Positions 6,887 to 11,315 of a DNA stretch of 11,315 nt are shown piece by piece. The translations under genes and the position numbers were made by a program. This DNA comes from Bacteroidota bacterium (GTDB lineage: Bacteria; Bacteroidota; Bacteroidia; B-17B0; Aurantibacillaceae). The DNA is taken from assembly GCA_025360565.1 (NCBI GenBank), contig JANYBY010000091.1, positions 1 to 11,315 on the forward strand, given 5' to 3'. Under the pieces are notes generated by a model. It saw only the letters and a program-made list of their open reading frames with translations, searched no databases and was not told the origin of the DNA. Each line of letters begins with the position of its first letter. The stretch's first letter is position 1.

Positions 6887-7657
6887 TTAATTGTTTAATG
6901 CCTTTACCGGTTTTGTATTGAATTTAACGGCAAGCCCGCCAAAAAGAAAAGCACCTCTATCCCACCCCGCTTCTAAATTTATGCCAACATATTTTATGGG
7001 AAACCATCGGATACCAAATGTGGTTGACACATAACTTGACCAACCTGATTTAAGAAACTTGGAAGCTAAACCGGTTTTAAATAGATCGTAAATTTCAGGC
7101 GATTTTTTATCGGGATAAGTTGAAGTAAATTCCAAACCATACGTGTACTTTGTTGTGCCAATGGAAAAACCATAATAGGGATCGAGCTTAGGCGATTTTA
7201 AAAGATCGGTGAAATGGTAATTACCCCGAATGCCCAATGCTAATGCGGATACGGAAAGTAAATAATTATCGGCATACGTGGATGGGATGCCTGTATTTGG
7301 ATCGTTTCCCGAATAATTATTTTGCATTTCGGCACTCATACTCCAGTAAGACGTTGCAAAGCCCAAACCTAAGTTATCGTTTATTGCATACTCGGCCTTT
7401 GCGTTAAATACCCCGCTGTTTTTTATTGTAAATACATAATCTTTATTGTCAACATATTTGTTATACGCGTTCAAAGCGGCCCTTAAAATAACCGGTGTTA
7501 TTTGTGGCCAACCGTAATTAACATTTATAATAATATCGCCGGGTTTAAACGGATAAGGCTCTAAGGAATTAATAGAATCTATGTAATGATAGTTTTGTGC
7601 CTTACAAAAAATAAAACAAGTAGAAAGAAAGAATATAAATAAATATTTTTTTGCCAT
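6887..7657 (-). CDS. Outer-membrane beta-barrel protein
   Basis: A 256-residue protein with a clean signal peptide (residues 1 to about 20, ending FCKA before QNYHY). The mature part is a series of alternating-hydrophobicity strands of 8-12 residues with aromatic girdles, such as GVNLEAGWD-like segments near the end (YVGINLEAGWDRGAFLFGGL, about 225-244) and a closing strand with Phe at 246. There are Tyr- and Asn-rich putative loops between strands. This pattern is typical of small outer-membrane barrels of Bacteroidota, probably around eight strands. No SusD, plug or OmpA domain is present. Function is unknown. It is the first gene of the three-gene minus-strand operon, so the promoter should lie just upstream of 7657. 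Confidence 0.72.
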   Translation of the reverse strand: MAKKYLFIFFLSTCFIFCKAQNYHYIDSINSLEPYPFKPGDIIINVNYGWPQITPVILRAALNAYNKYVDNKDYVFTIKNSGVFNAKAEYAINDNLGLGFATSYWSMSAEMQNNYSGNDPNTGIPSTYADNYLLSVSALALGIRGNYHFTDLLKSPKLDPYYGFSIGTTKYTYGLEFTSTYPDKKSPEIYDLFKTGLASKFLKSGWSSYVSTTFGIRWFPIKYVGINLEAGWDRGAFLFGGLAVKFNTKPVKALNN

Positions 7658-7670
7658 TATTTAAACAGGC

Positions 7671-7678
7671 GAAAGATA
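7671..7678 (-). promoter_or_regulatory. Possible -7 element for the barrel/PqqB-like/phosphatase operon
   Basis: On the minus strand this reads TATCTTTC, one base off TAnnTTTG, 13 bases before the barrel gene's ATG. No convincing TTG-type -33 element is found at the proper distance; a TTTT about 18 bases upstream is the nearest. Weak call, based on one element and position. Confidence 0.3.
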
Positions 7679-7738
7679 ATTAATTTATTGCAATGGTAAA
7701 AAGTTAAGCTTGCATCCGGGCATCCGTGCTGGTGGGTA

Positions 7739-7847
7739 TTTTTTGGGCGTGCCCGCGAGGTTCGCCCACGCTATGCACAAGTATAGCTCACTCGCGGTCA
7801 GGCTTTCGCCACTCGCTTTTTTTGTGCGAGAACCTTCGCCCAAAAAA
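7739..7847. repeat. Composite nested palindromic element (REP-like)
   Basis: The ends are a perfect 11-bp inverted repeat, TTTTTTGGGCG at 7739-7749 and CGCCCAAAAAA at 7837-7847. Inside are three further stems: CCGCGAG (7753-7759) with CTCGCGG (7791-7797); GCTAT (7770-7774) with ATAGC (7783-7787), nested within the former; and CTCGC (7812-7816) with GCGAG (7826-7830). Drawn as a single strand it makes a closed stem carrying two arms, cloverleaf-like. The opening GGGCGTGCCC and the later CGGTCAGGCTTTCGC resemble a dispersed intergenic repeat I associate with Bacteroidota genomes, from memory only. It could be a mobile palindromic element or a strong folded transcription terminator between flanking genes. 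Confidence 0.6.
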
Positions 7848-7908
7848 GAGCTCAAACAAAGGCTCAATCCTTCACGCACATCCGCCAGGTTTACCCCAAA
7901 CGAATATT

Positions 7909-7923
7909 TTTACTTCAAGTAAA
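7909..7923. repeat. Short AT-rich palindrome
   Basis: TTTACTT at 7909-7915 and AAGTAAA at 7917-7923 are perfect inverted arms around one central base. It lies between the composite palindromic element and the lipoprotein promoter. It could be a regulator site or the edge of the larger repeat; nothing decides between them. Confidence 0.35.
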
Positions 7924-7966
7924 TTTAAACCTCTCTACTTGAGCAGAGGCGCGGAGAAACTCTGAA

Positions 7967-7974
7967 TATATTTG
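7967..7974 (+). promoter_or_regulatory. Probable -7 box for the lipoprotein gene
   Basis: TATATTTG matches TAnnTTTG exactly, 42 bases before the ATG at 8017, so the leader would be about 36 bases. The nearest -33-like TTG (CTTG at 7938-7941) is about 25 bases upstream, longer than usual, so the promoter may be weak or need an activator. Confidence 0.45.
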
Positions 7975-8016
7975 CCCCATTGACAAATAAATCGTAAATT
8001 AGATTGGTAAACCAAT

Positions 8017-8358
8017 ATGAAAAATTTTATTATTCTTTTTTTATTTGTGTTTCTATTCCCGATTTCATGTAATAAATTAAAAATTGCAGACGGAACACCA
8101 TCTTGTATTAAGACAGAAATAAAAAAGTTCTCCAAGAGTCACGGCACATGTCCGTCCGCTCATGTTGACGAAATGGAATTTCAATCCTCAACCGTGTATG
8201 TATTTGACGACGGGGGTTGTATGGCCGATGGGGGTTCAACAATTTATGACAAAAATGCACTGATGATTGGCTCATTAGGTGGTTTCACAGGCAACACAAA
8301 AGTAAATGGACAAGAATTTAGTTCAGCCACTTTTATAAAAACTGTCTGGAAAAAATAG
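8017..8358 (+). CDS. Small lipoprotein, DUF6970-like
   Basis: A 113-residue protein with a lipoprotein signal peptide: basic start MKNF, a hydrophobic run, and a lipobox-like FPIS before Cys18. The mature part is about 95 residues. The pattern of a PSC near the start (TPSCIKTEI), a VYVF strand, a GGC, then STIYD and GGFTGN resembles the small Bacteroidota lipoproteins grouped as DUF6970, from memory and not certain. Mature Cys residues at PSC, GTC and GGC might form disulfides. It is predicted to be membrane-anchored facing the periplasm; function unknown. It stands alone on the plus strand, flanked by repeat-rich spacers and facing the end of the UbiD gene. Confidence 0.75.
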   Translation: MKNFIILFLFVFLFPISCNKLKIADGTPSCIKTEIKKFSKSHGTCPSAHVDEMEFQSSTVYVFDDGGCMADGGSTIYDKNALMIGSLGGFTGNTKVNGQEFSSATFIKTVWKK

Positions 8359-8364
8359 GAGTAT

Positions 8365-8379
8365 CCCGTTTGGGTTTTT
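8365..8379 (+). terminator. Weak intrinsic-terminator-like hairpin after the lipoprotein gene
   Basis: CCC (8365-8367), a four-base loop, GGG (8372-8374) and five Ts, starting seven bases after the stop codon. The stem has only three GC pairs, so it is tentative. Confidence 0.3.
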
Positions 8380-8429
8380 CATGTTCTGCACCTTAAATGT
8401 AAAATTTCACTTTGAAAAACATAAGCATT

Positions 8430-8457
8430 CTTATATGCTCTTATATGTCCTTATATG
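8430..8457. repeat. Three CTTATATG units spaced exactly 10 bp
   Basis: CTTATATG occurs at 8430-8437, 8440-8447 and 8450-8457, each separated by two variable bases, so the units fall on one face of the helix. The first unit also pairs with ATAAG at 8421-8425, forming a small hairpin which on the minus strand is followed by GTTTTT, 40 or more bases after the UbiD stop. This could be a weak terminator, a phased binding site, or a copy of a dispersed periodic repeat. Confidence 0.6.
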
Positions 8458-8474
8458 GTTTAAAAATTCGAAGT

Positions 8475-10289
8475 TCAACCGATAAATCTGCTTATCCGTT
8501 TTTCAACATCAGCATCCATCTTTAACTCCGGCGCATGATGCGGTTTTTTCCGCGCGTCAATGATCATAGGCCCTTTACAACCCCAATGTTTATTTTCGGT
8601 AAATTCGTTCACTCCGTAAACATCATTACTTGGATTGCTTCGGGTATAGGTTATCCAAACATAATCGTTTAAATTTTTTTGTTCAGGCGCAAAAACAAAA
8701 TCATTATAAATAATTATTTGTACTATTCCTCCGTATTCCTTTAAATTTAAACTTACAAAATCGCTCAGTTGTTTAATTTCTTTTTTCGCGTTTTCATAAT
8801 CTGAAAAATCTTTCAGCTGCAAAGCAATTACGCCTTCCATAAGCATTACAACCCCCGACGCAAATTTGTAATTGCTTATTGAAGGAGGTAACGCAGAACT
8901 TAATTCTCTTTTTTTATCTCCAAACGCAGCTACAACTAATTTACTTCCTTCATTAATTGTGTTCCCGCTGTAATCCAAGGTATCAATGGTTGTTTTGGTG
9001 TAAAAGTGAAGATCACGGGTCAGATCAATTCGTTCAAACACATATTTAAAAAAGTTTTTTATATCATGGCAATTAATTTCATTTTCGCTGTCGGCCGCAA
9101 TAAATAAATATTTTGCCAAACTTAATTGCCCTGTGCCTAAAATTCTGTTTGCCTGCGTTAAAATTTCAGCAGGACGTTTATTTTTTAAATAAGGCGTGTA
9201 ACGTTCGCTGCCAACCGCTAACAATAAGGGATGTACGCCGGCCGCATCAACTGCGTGCACTTCTTTTACGCCCGGAATTTCATGCGGAATAGCGGTGCCG
9301 CTAATTTCATGTATCAGCGCACCAAATGCGGTGTCTTCCTGCGGCGGCCTGCCCACAACGGTAAAAGGCCATATCGCATTTTCTTTGGCGTAAACTTTAT
9401 GCACGCGCATTACCGGAAAATCGTGTTTTAAACTGTAATACCCTAAATGATCGCCAAAAGGTCCTTCGGGTTTATTTTCATCGGGGCAAACTTCTCCCGT
9501 AATTACAAAATCAGCATCCAGCGAAATACAAAATCCATCTTTGTATGCATACCTGAATTTTCTTCCGCCCAACGCCCCGGCAAAAGTTAATTCGCTCACA
9601 CCTTCGGGTAATGGCATTACAGAGGCCAAAGTATGACTCGGCGGTCCTCCTATAAAAATGCTGACCTTTAGCGGAATATTTTTTTTATTTGTTTTGCTTT
9701 GGTGTACGCCAATACCGCGATGCAATTGATAGTGCAAACCAATTTCTTTATTTAAAATATAATCATTGCCGTTTAACTGAATGCGGTACATGCCAAGATT
9801 AGAAGCCATTACACCTGGTTTATCAATATCTTCGGTATACACTTGTGGCAAAGTAACAAATGCGCCACCATCCATTGGCCAATGTTTTATTAATGGCAGA
9901 TCGCTTATTTTTATTTCTTTAAAGCCGGCGGAAGAAAAAGATGCTTTTTTTGGAAACGCTTTTAGCGCAGCTAATCCAATTGAAAAATATTTGAAAGGAT
10001 GCTTAAGCGCAGCCATTGGGTTATTGCGTAACTCAACCAATTGCTGCATTTTTTCAAAATTATCTCTGAAAATAAATTTACTGCGCTCAAGTGTGCCAAA
10101 TAAATTACTTACCGCCTGGTACTTGCTCCCTTTAACTTTTTCAAACAAAATGGCTTTGCCTCCCGCAGCATGTACCTTTAAATGTATGGCCGCCATTTCA
10201 AGATCAGGATCAACTTCTTCTTTAATACGAATAAGGTGCCCGTGTTTTTCAAGGTCGGCAATGCAGTCGTGTAGGTTACGGTATATCAT
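8475..10289 (-). CDS. UbiD-family prenylated-FMN decarboxylase
   Basis: A 604-residue protein, about 110 residues longer than E. coli UbiD. The start MIYRNLHDCIADLEKHGHL is typical of the family. Conserved blocks follow in order: the cofactor-binding SNLGMYRIQ (163-171), LHYQLHRGIGVH (about 185-196), the GGPPSHTLASVMPLPEGVSE region (214-233), and the active-site EGPFGDHLGYYS (275-286). Family members decarboxylate (or reversibly carboxylate) aromatic or unsaturated acids using prenylated FMN made by UbiX; some serve ubiquinone or menaquinone synthesis. The substrate cannot be read here, and no UbiX or quinone gene is in view. The extra length lies in the C-terminal half, which I cannot assign. 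It lies 108 bases downstream of the amidohydrolase gene, with a repeat between them. Confidence 0.9.
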   Translation of the reverse strand: MIYRNLHDCIADLEKHGHLIRIKEEVDPDLEMAAIHLKVHAAGGKAILFEKVKGSKYQAVSNLFGTLERSKFIFRDNFEKMQQLVELRNNPMAALKHPFKYFSIGLAALKAFPKKASFSSAGFKEIKISDLPLIKHWPMDGGAFVTLPQVYTEDIDKPGVMASNLGMYRIQLNGNDYILNKEIGLHYQLHRGIGVHQSKTNKKNIPLKVSIFIGGPPSHTLASVMPLPEGVSELTFAGALGGRKFRYAYKDGFCISLDADFVITGEVCPDENKPEGPFGDHLGYYSLKHDFPVMRVHKVYAKENAIWPFTVVGRPPQEDTAFGALIHEISGTAIPHEIPGVKEVHAVDAAGVHPLLLAVGSERYTPYLKNKRPAEILTQANRILGTGQLSLAKYLFIAADSENEINCHDIKNFFKYVFERIDLTRDLHFYTKTTIDTLDYSGNTINEGSKLVVAAFGDKKRELSSALPPSISNYKFASGVVMLMEGVIALQLKDFSDYENAKKEIKQLSDFVSLNLKEYGGIVQIIIYNDFVFAPEQKNLNDYVWITYTRSNPSNDVYGVNEFTENKHWGCKGPMIIDARKKPHHAPELKMDADVEKRISRFIG

Positions 10290-10306
10290 ATTTAAGTAAT
10301 AAAATG

Positions 10307-10396
10307 GAACGCAGATGACGCTGATGGTTTATGATCTAATATGATTTTTTTATTTATTCGATCTGTGTTCATTATATTAATCTGTGTAATTTGTGT
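10307..10396. repeat. Imperfect inverted and periodic repeat between amidohydrolase and UbiD genes
   Basis: The left part has a 9-bp tandem, ACGCAGATG at 10309-10317 and ACGCTGATG at 10318-10326. The right part has ATCTGTGT at 10361-10368 and 10380-10387 plus ATTTGTGT at 10389-10396. The two sides are related in inverse orientation: GAACGCAGAT (10307-10316) is complementary to ATCTGTGTTC (10361-10370) with one mismatch. Almost the whole 108-base spacer is made of this. It resembles degenerate ATCTGTGT/ACGCAGAT arrays I recall from intergenic spacers in Bacteroidota genomes. Confidence 0.6.
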
Positions 10397-10397
10397 T

Positions 10398-11315
10398 CTA
10401 TTGTTTTTTATAAACCTCTTCTCCGCCAATAAAAGTAGATAAAACTTTTGTGTTTAAAATTTTATCTTCGGCACATTTCATCAGGTCAGTATCTAAAATA
10501 ACAAAGTCGGCAAATTTACCTTTTTCCAAACTGCCTTTTTCTTTTTCCTCAAAATTTGAATAAGCCGCCCAAATGGTCATTCCTTTTATTGTTTCTTCTC
10601 TTGTTAAAGCATTTTCCATTTGAAAACCACCTTCAGGAAAACCTTTCGCATCTTTACGATAAACCGCTGCGTAAAAAGATTTAAATGGAGAAATATCCTC
10701 CACCGGAAAATCGGTGCCAATAGCAACAAGCCCCGCAGCCTTTAAAAGGTCTTTATAGGCGTACGCAAATTTTATTCTTTGCTTTCCCAATCTTTTTTCT
10801 GCCCAATACATATCGCTGGTAGCGTGTGTAGGTTGAATAGATGGGATGATATTTTTACTGAATCTTTTAATGTCTTCCTTTGCCACAACCTGCGCATGCT
10901 CTATCCGCCAGCGACAGTCCTTTTTTTCCGGCATAAAATTTTCGTAAATAGTAAGCATTAGTTGTACCGCAGAATTACCAATGCAATGCGTATTCATTTG
11001 AAATCTTTTATCACCCATAATTCCGGCATAATGTTGATAATGCTGCGCAGCATTCAGCAAAAATCCTTTCCAGTTCTTTTTATCGAAATACTCTTTCAAC
11101 AAACATGCTCCGCGAGAGCCCAATGCCCCATCGCCATAAAATTTAAAGGAGCGTACATTTAATTTTTCAGTTTTATACGGACCCTTTGCCAGGCAAAGAT
11201 CGTAGTTAGGAAAACTATCGCTCAACATAGCATACACACGCATTTTTAATTTTCCGTTTTTTTGAAGTTCGTCTATTATATCAACATCACTTTTCATTAT
11301 GCCTGCATCATCAAT
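10398..11315 (-). CDS. YtcJ-like amidohydrolase, C-terminal part (runs off the right edge)
   Basis: About 305 residues of the C-terminal part; the frame stays open to the window edge (IDDAGI before the Met at 11297), so that Met is internal and the gene is not broken, only cut off. Full-length relatives are about 540 residues. Counting from that Met, family blocks are KFYGDGALGSR (52-62), THCIGNSA (103-110), RIEHAQ (131-136), the QPTHATSDMYW region (155-165), GTDFPVEDISPF (194-205) and the closing FADFVILD (262-269). These mark the amidohydrolase_3/YtcJ group of metal-dependent hydrolases acting on N-acyl or amide bonds; the substrate is unknown. IGNSA replaces the commoner IGDxA. The missing N-terminal part would hold the HxH motif and any signal peptide. 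Same strand as, and upstream of, ubiD. Confidence 0.88.
   Translation of the reverse strand: MDDAGIMKSDVDIIDELQKNGKLKMRVYAMLSDSFPNYDLCLAKGPYKTEKLNVRSFKFYGDGALGSRGACLLKEYFDKKNWKGFLLNAAQHYQHYAGIMGDKRFQMNTHCIGNSAVQLMLTIYENFMPEKKDCRWRIEHAQVVAKEDIKRFSKNIIPSIQPTHATSDMYWAEKRLGKQRIKFAYAYKDLLKAAGLVAIGTDFPVEDISPFKSFYAAVYRKDAKGFPEGGFQMENALTREETIKGMTIWAAYSNFEEKEKGSLEKGKFADFVILDTDLMKCAEDKILNTKVLSTFIGGEEVYKKQ

Larger units (their letters stand above)
7658..8016. other. 359-base gene-free region with palindromic structure
   Basis: No credible gene was found. Open frames of 60-80 codons exist on both strands at about 7685-7965, but they overlap each other, have no plausible start signals or protein-like composition, and are explained by the inverted repeats. 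The stretch from about 7711 to 7890 is clearly richer in GC than the surrounding sequence. It holds a composite palindromic element (7739-7847), a 7-bp palindrome (7909-7923), two small 5-bp hairpins at 7930-7964, and a promoter-like -7 box at 7967. Confidence 0.6.

Noticed and set aside
7930..7964. Two small hairpins (CCTCT/AGAGG and CAGAG/CTCTG) as a riboswitch
   Set aside because: The stems are 5 bp, overlap each other and lie upstream of the predicted transcription start, so they would not be in the leader.
7685..7965. Three overlapping open frames (one minus, two plus) of 64-79 codons
   Set aside because: They mutually overlap within the GC-rich palindromic region, have no start signals or family features, and their composition follows the repeat.
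7935..8135. 66-codon minus-strand frame
   Set aside because: Antisense to the start of the lipoprotein gene, which has a signal peptide and promoter; no sign of its own coding.
9781..10299. 172-codon plus-strand frame inside ubiD
   Set aside because: Antisense to the conserved UbiD N-terminal half; no motif or start signal.

Overview
The window looks like a chromosomal segment of a low-GC member of the Bacteroidota. The evidence is the AT-rich sequence, promoter elements of the Bacteroidota type (TTTG ... TAnnTTTG) and protein families typical of that phylum: a membrane-anchored triple helix-hairpin-helix protein, a secreted TPR / membrane / SpoIIE phosphatase, small Cys-anchored lipoproteins and a roughly 600-residue UbiD. 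Genus cannot be given. No rRNA, tRNA, CRISPR array, transposase or phage gene was seen.

Layout. (1) 88-2392, minus strand: an APC amino-acid permease followed by an overlapping helix-hairpin-helix membrane protein that probably starts at a GTG inside the permease's last codons. (2) 2446-2997, plus strand: a two-helix membrane protein of unknown function, divergent from the permease, with a good promoter. (3) 3056-3615, plus strand: a complete mazEF-type toxin-antitoxin operon with a near-ideal promoter whose -7 box lies inside an 8-bp inverted repeat, a likely autoregulatory operator. (4) 7657-3628, minus strand: three tightly spaced genes, an outer-membrane beta-barrel protein, an exported PqqB-like metallo-beta-lactamase-fold protein and a TPR / SpoIIE-type phosphatase. 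The phosphatase appears to start at a CTG codon; a conventional start call would remove its signal peptide and cut its first TPR. (5) 7658-8016: non-coding, relatively GC-rich and full of nested inverted repeats. (6) 8017-8358, plus strand: a small lipoprotein. (7) 8475-11315, minus strand: a UbiD-family decarboxylase downstream of a YtcJ-like amidohydrolase that runs off the right edge.

How the genes relate. The firmest functional units are the mazEF pair and the three-gene minus-strand operon. The operon puts an outer-membrane barrel, an exported zinc hydrolase-like protein and a periplasm-to-cytoplasm signalling phosphatase in one transcript. This is the best candidate for an uncharacterised system, but the link rests on spacing and orientation alone. 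Three separate intergenic repeat structures (7739-7847, 8430-8457, 10307-10396) resemble dispersed palindromic or periodic elements; their copy number cannot be judged from one window.
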